The notes below the pieces were generated by a model. The model was not told the DNA's origin. It worked only from the letters and a program-made list of their open reading frames with translations, and did not search any database. This document shows, one piece after another, positions 8,570 through 17,393 of a stretch of 64,000 bases of DNA (positions are counted from its first letter, which is position 1; each line of letters opens with the position of its first letter). The position numbers and the translations under genes are program-made. The DNA is from Scopulibacillus_A cellulosilyticus (GTDB lineage Bacteria > Bacillota > Bacilli > Bacillales > Sporolactobacillaceae): the NCBI RefSeq assembly GCF_042665295.1, contig NZ_JBHTCO010000001.1:1-64000 (forward strand), written 5' to 3'.

Positions 8570-9229
8570 TTATTTAAGATTATCTAGGAAACTTTTTATA
8601 TACTCGGATAAAAATTTTAACTGATTTCCTATATAAGTGCTTGTCTCCAGCTCAACTTTTTCTGCCGCTGGAACCATTGACAATTGAGCTGCAGAGACAG
8701 CCTTATTCGGATTTTCTTTTATAAGCTCACCAAGTTTAATTGATACTTGCTTGATATATTCTTCTTTCTTGCCTTTCATAATAAGTTCAAATGTGTTTTC
8801 TAATAGAACAGGCTTAACTTGAATAGTTTTTGTTTGCTTTTCTGCATATCTATTAAGCTGATCTATTGTGCCTTTAATGGTGCTTGGATTAGTAAACACC
8901 ATTAATTGGGGATTTTGATTTTCGCAAATAAATTGGAACAACGGTTCATCAATTTTAATAATTGGAATCGGATAAGAGAGTTTATCTGGTATATGAGCTG
9001 TAAAAAGTGTGCAAGTGACAAGGATAGCATCAACGTGACATTGTGAAATCCAATCCAGGGTACTTTTGATTTTCCTATGTATAAATGTTTCTGTAAACGC
9101 CGAATCCATTTTCATACAATCTAATCCAGGATCGACAAAATGAATTAATTCAAATTTGTAAGGTTCAATCGCTTTTTCGATATATTCAATATTAGAATAG
9201 TGCGCGTGAAAACAACCGATTCTTTTCAT
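8570..9229 (-). CDS. Aspartate/glutamate racemase-like protein
   Basis: 219 residues. The N-terminal half resembles the Asp/Glu/hydantoin racemase fold: MKRIGCFHAHYSN start and ILVTCTLFT (C91 region) at the place of the first catalytic cysteine. The second half has AVSAAQLSMVPAA where racemases carry the second catalytic cysteine, here glutamine/leucine, so two-base racemisation looks unlikely. AGGAG precedes the ATG. It is followed upstream by the YwkD-type gene on the same strand (18 bases between them), so the two may be co-transcribed. It could be a decarboxylase-like or non-catalytic relative; function is not established. Confidence 0.6.
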   Translation of the reverse strand: MKRIGCFHAHYSNIEYIEKAIEPYKFELIHFVDPGLDCMKMDSAFTETFIHRKIKSTLDWISQCHVDAILVTCTLFTAHIPDKLSYPIPIIKIDEPLFQFICENQNPQLMVFTNPSTIKGTIDQLNRYAEKQTKTIQVKPVLLENTFELIMKGKKEEYIKQVSIKLGELIKENPNKAVSAAQLSMVPAAEKVELETSTYIGNQLKFLSEYIKSFLDNLK

Positions 9230-9247
9230 AGAGTAATCTCCTAAACA

Positions 9248-9637
9248 TTAATTTTCATATATTTCTAAAGGCAAATCATCAGGATCCCGGAAAAAAGTAA
9301 ATTTTTTGCCGGTTAGCGGATCAAGACGAATCGGTTCCACAGGAATCCCCATTTCCTTTAAATCTCGCACGCTTTGTTCAATATCTTTAACTTTAAATGC
9401 TAAATGACGGAGTCCGCAGGCTTCAGGATTTGTCACTCTTTCCGGAGGATTTTTAAAGGAAAACAGCTCAATCTGATCACTTTCGCCAACACGCAGATCG
9501 CATTTATATGATTTTCTTTCTTTTCGATATGTCTCCTCAATAATTTCAAAGCCAAGCTTCTCTGTATAAAAAGCTTTTGATTTTTCATAATCTGAACAGA
9601 TGACGGCAACATGATGAATACTTGATATGTTTAACAT
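9248..9637 (-). CDS. ywkD: VOC family metalloprotein, YwkD/YaeR type
   Basis: 129 residues forming a single glyoxalase-type module pair. Likely metal ligands are in the expected places: HHVAV (H9), QIELF (E57 region), LRHLAF (H78 region) and PLEIYE near the end. The whole pattern, including ERVTNPEACGLRHLAF and FTFFRDPDDLPLEIYE, matches the YaeR/YwkD group of glyoxalase I-like metalloproteins, whose substrate remains undefined. AAAGAGGT precedes the ATG on the minus strand. A GGGGTCAGACCCC palindrome sits immediately upstream. Confidence 0.85.
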   Translation of the reverse strand: MLNISSIHHVAVICSDYEKSKAFYTEKLGFEIIEETYRKERKSYKCDLRVGESDQIELFSFKNPPERVTNPEACGLRHLAFKVKDIEQSVRDLKEMGIPVEPIRLDPLTGKKFTFFRDPDDLPLEIYEN

Positions 9638-9650
9638 TTATAACCTCTTT

Positions 9651-9699
9651 CCGGGGTCAGACCCCTTCAAATTGTGGATAGTGTTAATAATGTGAATAA
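9651..9699. repeat. GGGGTCAGACCCC repeat with DnaA-box-like bases, copy 1
   Basis: A perfect palindrome GGGGTCAGACCCC (9653-9665) followed by TGTGGATAG and GTGTTAAT; TGTGAATAA follows at 9691. The palindrome plus TGTGGATA and TGTTAAT recur in the same order and orientation at 10688-10727, on the other side of the hydrolase gene. Confidence 0.7.
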
Positions 9700-9803
9700 A
9701 TTACGAGATAATTAACTGAATTGTGGTAAAATTGACTAAGAATTCATTGATATCTATTAGTAATATTTATCTTATCATTTTTATAGAGAAAGGAGATTTA
9801 AAA

Positions 9804-10709
9804 ATGTCATTACAGGAAAATTTACAAAAGGCTTTAATTGGAACTTCAGGAACTTTTGGTGTGGCAGTCAAGCATTTAGAAACAGGTGAACAAGCGCAAA
9901 TTAATGGACATGATTTATTTCAGACTGCCAGTGCTTGTAAAATAGCCATTCTCGCTGCACTGTTTAATGAAGTTGAAAAAGGTCATTTAAGGCTTGAAGC
10001 ACGGTTACAGATTAAACCAGATGATCCGGTGCCAGGTTCCGGTGTGTTGCAAAAGTTTGACAGCGGTTTAGAAGTCAGCGTCAAGGATTTAGCGACGATG
10101 ATGATTATTGTAAGCGATAATTTAGCAACCGATAAAATTTTAGAATTAGTAGGAAAAGATAAGGTTAATCATTTTACAAAAGCGCTGAACTTGCAAAATA
10201 CTCACTTGGAGCATTCCATTTGGGAATTGTTAAGCTTATATGCAGGTATAAGTCCGAAACCAAAAAATAAAGAGACTTACAAGATGCTGGATGAGGCCGT
10301 CGAAGCCCCTATTAAACGAATGAACAGTGAAATATTTGACATGGGTCTCCCTAATAATGTCTCAACACCTGTAGAAATGAATGCCTTATTGGAACGGATT
10401 GCCAATAAAACAATTATATCAGCTGAAGCCTGTGAGCAAATGATTGATATTTTAAAGAGTCAGCAATTTGGCCATCGAATCCCCTATCTGCTTCCTGACG
10501 AAGCTATCACAGCTACTAAAACCGGAACAATTGGCAGCGTTGTAAATGATGCAGGCATTGTTTATATGGCGAATGATAAAGGAAGATTCGTTATATCAAT
10601 CTTTTCCCGGGATAATTCATCTCATATCGAAGCGGAACAAACCATTGCCCAATTAACAAAAGTCTCCTATGATTGGTTCACAGAATGTTCACAGGGTCAG
10701 ACCCCGTGA
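9804..10709 (+). CDS. Class A beta-lactamase-like serine hydrolase, cytoplasmic
   Basis: 301 residues from the ATG at 9804 (AAAGGAGAT upstream; an ATG/GTG-type extension to 9723 has no binding site). The three active-site motifs of class A beta-lactamases/PBPs are complete: S43-A-C-K46, S104-D-N106 and K239-T-G241. There is no signal peptide, which is unusual for a lactamase and suggests an intracellular peptidase or esterase role. The last six residues are encoded by the second copy of the palindromic repeat, so the natural C-terminus was altered or supplied by it. The gene is flanked by direct copies of that repeat, suggesting it may have arrived or been rearranged as a unit. Whether it hydrolyses beta-lactams is unknown. 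Confidence 0.83.
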   Translation: MSLQENLQKALIGTSGTFGVAVKHLETGEQAQINGHDLFQTASACKIAILAALFNEVEKGHLRLEARLQIKPDDPVPGSGVLQKFDSGLEVSVKDLATMMIIVSDNLATDKILELVGKDKVNHFTKALNLQNTHLEHSIWELLSLYAGISPKPKNKETYKMLDEAVEAPIKRMNSEIFDMGLPNNVSTPVEMNALLERIANKTIISAEACEQMIDILKSQQFGHRIPYLLPDEAITATKTGTIGSVVNDAGIVYMANDKGRFVISIFSRDNSSHIEAEQTIAQLTKVSYDWFTECSQGQTP

Positions 10710-10727
10710 ACTGTGGATAACTGTTAA
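10688..10727. repeat. GGGGTCAGACCCC repeat with DnaA-box-like bases, copy 2
   Basis: TTCAC-A-GGGTC-A-GACCC-C-GTGAA forms a near-perfect inverted repeat, then TGTGGATAA (complement of the 9-mer TTATCCACA, a perfect DnaA box) and TGTTAAT. The first 22 bases are the end of the hydrolase gene including its stop codon. On transcription it would fold into a hairpin at the 3' end of the message. Confidence 0.7.
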
Positions 10728-10734
10728 TGAAACA

Positions 10735-11667
10735 TTACTCTGCCAATTCTTTTTGAACTTCAAATGAATGATTTAAAGTTTTTTTACGGTTCCACCAAAA
10801 TAATACAAAAAGATTAATGATAACAACGATCGTTGTTAAAAGGCCAGCTTCCGGGCCAAAATGACCTCCGTTTAATAACCATTGATGGGAATTTATTTTT
10901 GTTATATACAGGCCGTGAGTTTCAGTACCGCTTACATGAAAACCAAAGACACTGCCTTGAAAATAATTCCATGTAATATGGAAGCCGATAGATAGCCATA
11001 GTTTACCTGTTGAAATATACATATAAGTAAAGAGCACGCCAACTAATGCGATATTGATAATGCCTACAGCGGCTACATTAGGGTTGATAAGGTGAGTACA
11101 ACCGAAAATAATAGCTGATACAGTCATACACCATAATTTATTATTACCGCGCTGCAGCATTGTACCAATAATATAGCCTCTAAAGAAAAGTTCTTCTGCA
11201 ATGCCTACTAAAACATAAAGTAATATATCCAAAAGCAGGTACTTTGAGATATGGGGGTGAATAATAGAATTAGCTACATCGACTGCGCCGAGGATTCTAA
11301 GAAAAATAAAAATAAGTGTCATAGATAAAAAGCCGAGTAGCAGACCTAAAAGAATTTGCCTGACACCTTTATAGAAACCGAATCCTATATTTTTAACCTT
11401 TGCCTTATTAAATAATTTCCAAGCGATGATAACTGCGATAATTATGCCTATTTCTTGCGTTATATTTAACAGATAATACGATGACATATCATTAGTAATC
11501 TTTTCTATTTCTAATGTTCGGCTGGAAGGATTATATTGACTAATAACCATAATAATGGTGGCTGGAATACTCAAAACCATAGAAAAAGCCAAGGCGAGAA
11601 GACCGGTAAAACTAATTAAATACCCCGACCTTATTTGACCGTTTTTATTTTTAAATACCGTAGTCAT
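10735..11667 (-). CDS. CPBP family intramembrane metalloprotease
   Basis: 310 residues, about eight membrane segments. The three CPBP (Abi/CAAX) motifs are all present: EELFFRGYIIG (glutamate pair and arginine), FGCTHLINPN (histidine) and IGFHITWNYFQG (HxxxN). Members cleave or sequester membrane peptides; in Gram-positives several give bacteriocin immunity. The gene is single, with GGAGGC upstream of the ATG on the minus strand and its 3' end 8 bases beyond the palindromic repeat. No bacteriocin gene is visible nearby. Confidence 0.88.
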   Translation of the reverse strand: MTTVFKNKNGQIRSGYLISFTGLLALAFSMVLSIPATIIMVISQYNPSSRTLEIEKITNDMSSYYLLNITQEIGIIIAVIIAWKLFNKAKVKNIGFGFYKGVRQILLGLLLGFLSMTLIFIFLRILGAVDVANSIIHPHISKYLLLDILLYVLVGIAEELFFRGYIIGTMLQRGNNKLWCMTVSAIIFGCTHLINPNVAAVGIINIALVGVLFTYMYISTGKLWLSIGFHITWNYFQGSVFGFHVSGTETHGLYITKINSHQWLLNGGHFGPEAGLLTTIVVIINLFVLFWWNRKKTLNHSFEVQKELAE

Positions 11668-12072
11668 TTATGTATGCCTCCTAAGATAAAGAGAGCTGTA
11701 AAGTAACATTAAAAAGAAAAATTCTTATTGAAACAAATCAAAAAGCTGAAAAGAAACTTGATAGTGTTGTCTTTATATTACCATAAAGGCGAAAGACATC
11801 CACTGCTGTTATTTATATCCATATGTCATTTTTCACTTATTTAATTGGCAGGTGAAAGTATGGCATTAAAACATAGGTAAGCGTAAGCAGGATTTGATCA
11901 AATAATAAAGAAGTAAAAATAAAATTAATCTATTAATCTTACAGCATTTTTATTCAAGGAAGCGAGTATAGATATTTATGATAGGGTTGCAGATATTGAC
12001 CAAGTTTTTTAAAAGTTTTGCAACTAAACATGCAAAGTGCAAATCCTGAAAACGGAAAGGGAGTAAAAAATA
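11668..12072 (+). other. 405-base intergenic region, nothing recognised
   Basis: A/T-rich region between the divergent CPBP and thiolase genes. I see a tiny reading frame after GGCAGGTGAAAGT at 11860 (six codons) that is probably chance, and no clear -35/-10 pair or riboswitch. Confidence 0.5.
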
Positions 12073-13224
12073 ATGCGAGAAGTCGTTATTGTCGAGGCCG
12101 TTAGAACGCCGGTTGGAAAAAGAAATGGCGCTTTAAGCGAAGTTAGAGCGGAAGATTTAGCAGCCAAACCTTTAAAAGAAATTATAAGAAGAACAGAAAT
12201 TTCTCCTGAAGTTATTGATGATGTTATTTACGGTTGTGTGTCCCAAGTGGGCGAACAAGCTTTCAACATTGCAAGAATGGCAGCTCTGATTGCGGATTAT
12301 CCGGTAGAGGTACCAGGAACCACAGTTGATCGTCAATGCGGATCGAGTCAGCAGGCGGTTCATTTTGCGGCGCAAGCAATAGCGAGCGGTGATATGGATG
12401 TTGTTTTAGCCGGCGGAATAGAAAATATGTCACGGGTACCGATAGGATCAAATAGGAAGGGTGTCGGCTTAAGCGATGAATTAACATCCCGTTATGAAAT
12501 CATTCATCAAGGTTTATCTGCCGAGCGTATTGCAGATAAATGGGGTTTCAGCCGTAATCAAATGGATGAATTCTCGTTGCAAAGCCATGAAAAGGCTATT
12601 GCCGCTCAAAAGGAAGGGCGGTTTGATAGAGAAATTATGCCTGTGGAAGCCATTCTCCCCGATGGTACAAAAACGATGATAAAGAACGATGAAGGTCCTA
12701 GATCAGATACGAACCTCAACAAATTAGCGAGCCTTAAACCGGCATTTCGGGAGGATGGCACTATCCATGCCGGGAATTCAAGCCAAATTAGTGATGGATC
12801 AGCGGCTATTTTGTTAATGTCCCGTGAAAAGGCGGAAGCACTTGGCTTAAAACCTCGTTTTCGTGTACTGGCGCGTACGGTTGTCGGTTCAGATCCGACT
12901 ATGATGCTTACCGGTCCAATACCTGCAACTCAAAAAGCACTGAACAAAGCCGGCCTTTCTATTAAGGACATCGATATTTTTGAAGTCAATGAAGCCTTTG
13001 CTTCGGTACCTATGGCCTGGCTGTCAGAAACAGGTGCCGATCCAAATAAATTAAATCCAAATGGAGGTGCAATAGCCATTGGCCATCCGCTTGGCGCAAG
13101 CGGTGCCAGATTAATGACGACGTTGATCCATGAACTTGAAAGAAGCGGCGGGCGCTACGGTCTGCAAACAATGTGTGAGGGACACGGTACAGCTAATGCA
13201 ACAATTATTGAACGGTTCTCATAA
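12073..13224 (+). CDS. Acetyl-CoA C-acyltransferase (thiolase)
   Basis: 383 residues, cytoplasmic. Catalytic residues are in place: C89 in DRQCGSSQQAVH (acyl-enzyme), H338 in IGHPLGASGARL and C368 in TMCEGHGTA (general base), plus the NEAFASVP block. It condenses or thiolytically cleaves 3-ketoacyl-CoA; length and motifs fit the degradative/FadA-like thiolases. AAAGGGAG precedes the ATG. A MaoC-type hydratase follows 128 bases later on the same strand, so together they could handle two steps of beta-oxidation or of the degradation of a branched or aromatic acid; no dehydrogenase is adjacent. Confidence 0.9.
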   Translation: MREVVIVEAVRTPVGKRNGALSEVRAEDLAAKPLKEIIRRTEISPEVIDDVIYGCVSQVGEQAFNIARMAALIADYPVEVPGTTVDRQCGSSQQAVHFAAQAIASGDMDVVLAGGIENMSRVPIGSNRKGVGLSDELTSRYEIIHQGLSAERIADKWGFSRNQMDEFSLQSHEKAIAAQKEGRFDREIMPVEAILPDGTKTMIKNDEGPRSDTNLNKLASLKPAFREDGTIHAGNSSQISDGSAAILLMSREKAEALGLKPRFRVLARTVVGSDPTMMLTGPIPATQKALNKAGLSIKDIDIFEVNEAFASVPMAWLSETGADPNKLNPNGGAIAIGHPLGASGARLMTTLIHELERSGGRYGLQTMCEGHGTANATIIERFS

Positions 13225-13352
13225 AATATTATTGTCAGTTTTTGCCGTGATATCTTGATATGAATCTTTCAAAATATACTTACACGCGGATAGAAAAAAC
13301 ACAACTTGATCATTCTCATCCAAGATAACTATAGTACAAATGGAGGTAACAT

Positions 13353-13790
13353 ATGTTTGCGAAATACTTAGAACAATATGAAATTGGTGAAACATGGACT
13401 TCTAAAGGCAGAACGATTACAGAGGCCGATCTCGTTAATTTCTCATCTTTCAGCGGCGATTGGTTTCCTTTGCATACGGATAAGGAATATGCAGCAAAAA
13501 CGTCATTTAAACAACGAATTGCCCATGGGATGTCAGTCCTTTCTATCGCTACGGGACTTATTTTACTTGAACCGGGAATCGTTGAGGCTTTTTATGGCAT
13601 GGATCATGTACGCTTTACTAACCCGACATTTATTGGGGACACCCTTCATCTGGAAATGAGTGTTTGCAATATACAGGAAAAAGACAATGGAAAGGGAATT
13701 GTCAGCACGGAAATGGAGATTAAGAAACAGACAGGAGAGACAGTAGCCGTTGCGGTGGTTAAGATGTTAGTAAATAAAAGTAAAGGTTAA
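13353..13790 (+). CDS. MaoC-like (R)-specific enoyl-CoA hydratase
   Basis: 145 residues with the single hot-dog fold of MaoC hydratases. The hydratase motif reads DWFPLHTDKEYA (the Asp...His dyad) followed by RIAHGMSVLSIATGL, the substrate-tunnel helix. It adds water to trans-2-enoyl-CoA to give the (R)-3-hydroxyacyl-CoA. GGAGG precedes the ATG by seven bases. Context with the thiolase supports a role in acyl-CoA breakdown. MaoC proteins also occur in other CoA pathways, so the substrate is open. Confidence 0.87.
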   Translation: MFAKYLEQYEIGETWTSKGRTITEADLVNFSSFSGDWFPLHTDKEYAAKTSFKQRIAHGMSVLSIATGLILLEPGIVEAFYGMDHVRFTNPTFIGDTLHLEMSVCNIQEKDNGKGIVSTEMEIKKQTGETVAVAVVKMLVNKSKG

Positions 13791-13998
13791 AAATAGTGGC
13801 CTGTTACCTGAATTTAAAGGTGGCGGGCCATTTAACTTTCGTAAATATAATAGGGCTTAAGTATATAATCATAAATTATTTAATAAACATTACTAAGCCT
13901 CTCTTGTACCATTTTATTTTTGAAAGGGGTCTTAGGGCTATGGAGAATACCCTGTCAATTGTATTGAATGACCAAATATATGTAAAGGAATTATAAAG

Positions 13999-15006
13999 AT
14001 GATGTTAAATATTCCAATTCTTGCAATTGATGCAGGAGCAAGCTTCAGCAGTGCCGCTCTCTGTGACTTAAATGGAAATATCATTTCATACGCCAAAGGC
14101 GGTTCATGCAATTATCAAAATATTGGTATCAAGCAAACAAGGGATACCTTTATTAGTATACTTTCTGCATTGATCCAGCCGCTGCATAAAAAAATTCATG
14201 TCGAGAAGGCTGTCATCGGTATAGCCGGGTTGGATACGCAAAAAGATAATACGATCATTTCCGAAATTCTAAGAGAATCTTTCCACAAATTAGGGATTGA
14301 TGTTAAGGATATCATTTTAAAAAACGATGGTTATATAACGCTGCTCGGAATACTGGGTGAACGGGCGGGAATTCTTGCGGTTTCAGGGACCGGATCGGTT
14401 GTTTGGGGAAAGACTGAAGGCGCCGGCATTGTGCGGGCAGGCGGTTGGGGCCATCGGATTGGTGATGACGGCAGCGGGTATTTTATCGGTCATGAGGCGC
14501 TTCGTCATATTTTTCGATCTATCGATGGTCAGGATCCCCCATCTGCCATTTGCAAAGCTGTATTAGAAACTTTGCAGCTGCCAACCACCGATGAGCTTTT
14601 ATCATGGATATACAGTACATCTTATTCTGTGGAAAAAATTGCATCACTCGCTCCAAGCATCTTTAAATTGGCACACGCAAGAGATCCTACCGCAATGGCA
14701 ATTTTACAAAGAGCGGGGCAAGGTTTGGCTGACACTTGCATGACCGTCATACAAAAATGTCATCTTGATAACGACCATTTTGAAATAATTGTTGCAGGCA
14801 GTGTTTTGCAAAAAGACATATTTGTATATGATGCTATGCTCAATGCCATTAAAGAAAAATACGAGAATTTTACCGTTCATCAACTCGAAAGCGAACCGAT
14901 TTATTGTGCCCTTCTACATGGGCTTCGCAGTTTCGGCAGCTGTACAAATAAAGCGATGATCCGCTGTCAAATGGATTTATGTGAATGGGAATCTAAAATA
15001 TTATGA
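13999..15006 (+). CDS. N-acetylglucosamine kinase-like protein (BadF/BadG family)
   Basis: 335 residues with the ASKHA ATPase layout: phosphate-1 loop IDAGASFSSAAL (residues 8-19), phosphate-2 loop AVSGTGSVVWG (about 127), the AGGWGHRIGDDGSGYFIG block typical of GlcNAc kinases, and the adenosine loop IVAGSVLQ. It probably phosphorylates an amino sugar after uptake. AAAGGA precedes the ATG. It heads a run of co-directional genes (solute-binding protein, two permeases, lyase) with gaps of 70 bases or less for the first few, so the transported compound is probably its substrate or gives rise to it. GlcNAc itself is the best guess, not proven. Confidence 0.82.
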   Translation: MMLNIPILAIDAGASFSSAALCDLNGNIISYAKGGSCNYQNIGIKQTRDTFISILSALIQPLHKKIHVEKAVIGIAGLDTQKDNTIISEILRESFHKLGIDVKDIILKNDGYITLLGILGERAGILAVSGTGSVVWGKTEGAGIVRAGGWGHRIGDDGSGYFIGHEALRHIFRSIDGQDPPSAICKAVLETLQLPTTDELLSWIYSTSYSVEKIASLAPSIFKLAHARDPTAMAILQRAGQGLADTCMTVIQKCHLDNDHFEIIVAGSVLQKDIFVYDAMLNAIKEKYENFTVHQLESEPIYCALLHGLRSFGSCTNKAMIRCQMDLCEWESKIL

Positions 15007-15076
15007 GACTCCTCATAAATCCTTAAAAAGAAAGATTAACGGCTTGCACTCTCTGAAAAATTGAAAGGGTGATTTA

Positions 15077-16375
15077 ATGAGAAGGCATTTATACAAATTT
15101 TTGGCAGTTCCTCTTGCAGTTATTCTTCTTTTAGCAGCCGGATGCAGTAACAGCAATACTGGTTCCGATTCAAAAGGTAAGGTTACCATTACCTATTGGC
15201 AGTATACCTTCCCATCTAAAGTTAAAGAGATGAACACACTCATTCAAAAATTTGAAAAGGAGAACCCTGACATTAAAGTTGTTGCTCAAGATTTCCCTTA
15301 TGAAAAGTACAATCAAAAAATTGCCGCGGCGATGAATGCGAACAAAGGACCCGACATTATGAATCTCTATTACGGATGGCTGCCGCAGTATGAGAAAAAA
15401 GGGTACATCCAGCCGATTCCAGAGGATTTTATGAGCACGAAACAAATTGATCAATATTATATTCCAATGGTGAAATCGTCAAAAATTCATGGTAAATACT
15501 ATGGATTGCCTACAGCCGTTCGATCGCTTGCGCTGTTTTGGAACAAAGATTTATTTAAAAAAGCGGGTCTTGATCCTAACAAACCGCCTAAGACTTGGGA
15601 TGAACTTATTCGAGATGCTAAGAAGATGACGAAACGAAAGTCTAATGGACAATATGAGCAAGAAGGTTTTGCTTGGAATGTCGAGGGCCAAGGCTATCAT
15701 ACTTTTGAAGAAGTGTTTCTTCGCCAGTGGGGCGTAACACCGTTTAGCAAAGATGGGAAAAAGGTACAATGGAATGCTTCTCCAAATGGATTAAAGGCTT
15801 TTAAATATTGGATCAATATGACCAAGAAACATCATATTGGCGATCAGAATTTTCTTCAAAACTATAATACTGCTTTCCAAGCAGGTAAAGCTGGTATGAT
15901 GATAGATGGGTCGTTTGATATCGCCGCGATAAAAGATGCCGCAAAATTTAAATGGGGTGTCACAACTTTACCAGTTCGCAATGAAGGCGGCGTCAAGTCA
16001 AACTTTGGGTCTTATTGGACGAATAGCATCGCCAAAGGTGTAAACGGAAAGAAACTAAAGGCGTCTGAAAAGTTTTTGAAGTTCTTAACTTCTGAACAAA
16101 CCCAGAAAGAATGGTTAGATAAAGTCGGCGAGCTTCCAGCTTCAGCTTCGTTAGCGGGCGACAAGTCAATAACAAGTGACCCTGTATACGGGCCGTTTGT
16201 CAAAGGGCTAAAAGATGCCCACGCAACTTTCTTTGTTGACGAGGAAAAGGAACGGAATGATATTAATAACGCTATTCAAATGATCTTGCTTAAAAATGCA
16301 CCTGTTGATAAAACCTTTGAAAATTTAGTAAAAAGCCAGCAGGCAATTCGTGACAACTATTATAACAGCCAATAA
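15077..16375 (+). CDS. Sugar ABC transporter solute-binding lipoprotein
   Basis: 432 residues. A lipoprotein signal peptide (basic start, hydrophobic core, LLLAAGC lipobox with the cysteine at 23) is followed by a family 1 carbohydrate-binding protein: TITYWQY start, MNLYYGWLPQYEKKGYIQPI, YYGLPTAVRSLALFWNKDLFKKAGLDP and PKTWDEL. It would be tethered outside the membrane and hand the ligand to the two permeases downstream. GAAAGGGTG precedes the ATG. A strong hairpin after its stop codon suggests differential expression of this subunit. Ligand unknown; the neighbouring kinase points to an amino sugar or a derivative. Confidence 0.92.
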   Translation: MRRHLYKFLAVPLAVILLLAAGCSNSNTGSDSKGKVTITYWQYTFPSKVKEMNTLIQKFEKENPDIKVVAQDFPYEKYNQKIAAAMNANKGPDIMNLYYGWLPQYEKKGYIQPIPEDFMSTKQIDQYYIPMVKSSKIHGKYYGLPTAVRSLALFWNKDLFKKAGLDPNKPPKTWDELIRDAKKMTKRKSNGQYEQEGFAWNVEGQGYHTFEEVFLRQWGVTPFSKDGKKVQWNASPNGLKAFKYWINMTKKHHIGDQNFLQNYNTAFQAGKAGMMIDGSFDIAAIKDAAKFKWGVTTLPVRNEGGVKSNFGSYWTNSIAKGVNGKKLKASEKFLKFLTSEQTQKEWLDKVGELPASASLAGDKSITSDPVYGPFVKGLKDAHATFFVDEEKERNDINNAIQMILLKNAPVDKTFENLVKSQQAIRDNYYNSQ

Positions 16376-16393
16376 TAAAACAAGATAGTAAAT

Positions 16394-16425
16394 GAACGCT
16401 TGATGATTAATATCATTAAGCGTTC
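16394..16425 (+). promoter_or_regulatory. Intercistronic stem-loop after the binding-protein gene
   Basis: GAACGCTT at 16394-16401 pairs with AAGCGTTC at 16418-16425, with an inner ATGAT / ATCAT stem and a TAAT loop. No T run follows, so it looks like an mRNA-stabilising structure that raises the binding protein relative to the permeases rather than a terminator. Confidence 0.65.
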
Positions 16426-16450
16426 AACTGACTTGAAAGGAAGAATGGCC

Positions 16451-17365
16451 ATGTCAGATTTAATGAACGGTCAGATGAGAAAGGCAATGACGTTAAAAAC
16501 AAGGCGTACTTTGATTGCCTATTCATTCTTGACCATTCCGCTGCTGTTCTTTTTATGTGTCCGAATTTTTCCTACGCTCTATGCGTTTTCGATGTCATTT
16601 TCACCGCAAAATGGTTCAGGTTTCACGCTTGAAAACTATATTCATCTCGTCGGTGATAAAGTATTTTGGCGTTCTGTTATGAATACACTTCTTTATGTTA
16701 TTATCACTGTCCCCATACAGATGGCAATTGGAATCATCCTTGCTTTAGCCATTGAAAGAATTCAGCGGCTGCGGTGGTTTTATCGGATTGTCTATTTTAT
16801 ACCTTATATTACATCTATCGTCGCAGTGAGTTGGGTATGGCGGCTGATGTATGATCCGAATACTGGGTTTATGAATGAAATGTTAAGCTGGTTTCACATT
16901 TCTCCCCAAGGATGGCTAACCGACCCATCAGAAGCGCTTATTTCCGTCAGCATCATGATGATTTGGCAAGCGATGGGTTTTTGCATGTTAATTTTTATGG
17001 CCGGATTAAAAGCTATTCCTAAACAGCTTTATGAAGCGGCACAAATTGACGGGGCCAGCAAATGGCGGATGTTTTGGCGAATTACATTTCCTTTGTTAAA
17101 TCCAACAATCATTTTTTTGGCGGTAACAGGGGTTATTACGGCGCTTCAGACCTTTACGCAGATCCAGAACTTAACGGCAAGCAGCAGCGGCGATGCCGGC
17201 GGCCCCCTCAATAGTACATCAAGTATGGTTATTTACATGTACAATTCAGCGTTTAATGATTTTAATATGGCATATGCTTCCGCGATTACTGTAGCACTAT
17301 TTATTCTGATACTTTTTGTTACTTTGATTCAGTTAAAGGTCCTAAGCAAAAACTTTGAATACTAG
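16451..17365 (+). CDS. Sugar ABC transporter permease 1 (MalF/UgpA type)
   Basis: 304 residues from the ATG at 16451; ATGs at 16400 and 16445 are also in frame, but AAAGGAAG spaces best to 16451. Six membrane segments and the EAA cytoplasmic loop EAAQIDGASKWRMFWRITFP (about 195-215) that docks on the ATPase. It forms the channel with the next gene's product. The stop is 28 bases before that gene. No ATPase gene is present; Bacillus sugar importers often share one MsmX-type ATPase, and I infer the same here. Confidence 0.92.
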   Translation: MSDLMNGQMRKAMTLKTRRTLIAYSFLTIPLLFFLCVRIFPTLYAFSMSFSPQNGSGFTLENYIHLVGDKVFWRSVMNTLLYVIITVPIQMAIGIILALAIERIQRLRWFYRIVYFIPYITSIVAVSWVWRLMYDPNTGFMNEMLSWFHISPQGWLTDPSEALISVSIMMIWQAMGFCMLIFMAGLKAIPKQLYEAAQIDGASKWRMFWRITFPLLNPTIIFLAVTGVITALQTFTQIQNLTASSSGDAGGPLNSTSSMVIYMYNSAFNDFNMAYASAITVALFILILFVTLIQLKVLSKNFEY

Positions 17366-17393
17366 AGTACAGTTTTATAGGAGGTGACTCGTT

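Noticed and set aside
9673..10720. Replication origin from DnaA-box-like 9-mers
   Set aside because: Only three sites about 1 kb apart, within repeats, with no dnaA/dnaN nearby.
13796..13996. 66-codon frame before the sugar kinase, or the 18-codon frame at 13941 as a leader peptide
   Set aside because: No similarity, poor spacing to a ribosome binding site, and no attenuator structure after it.
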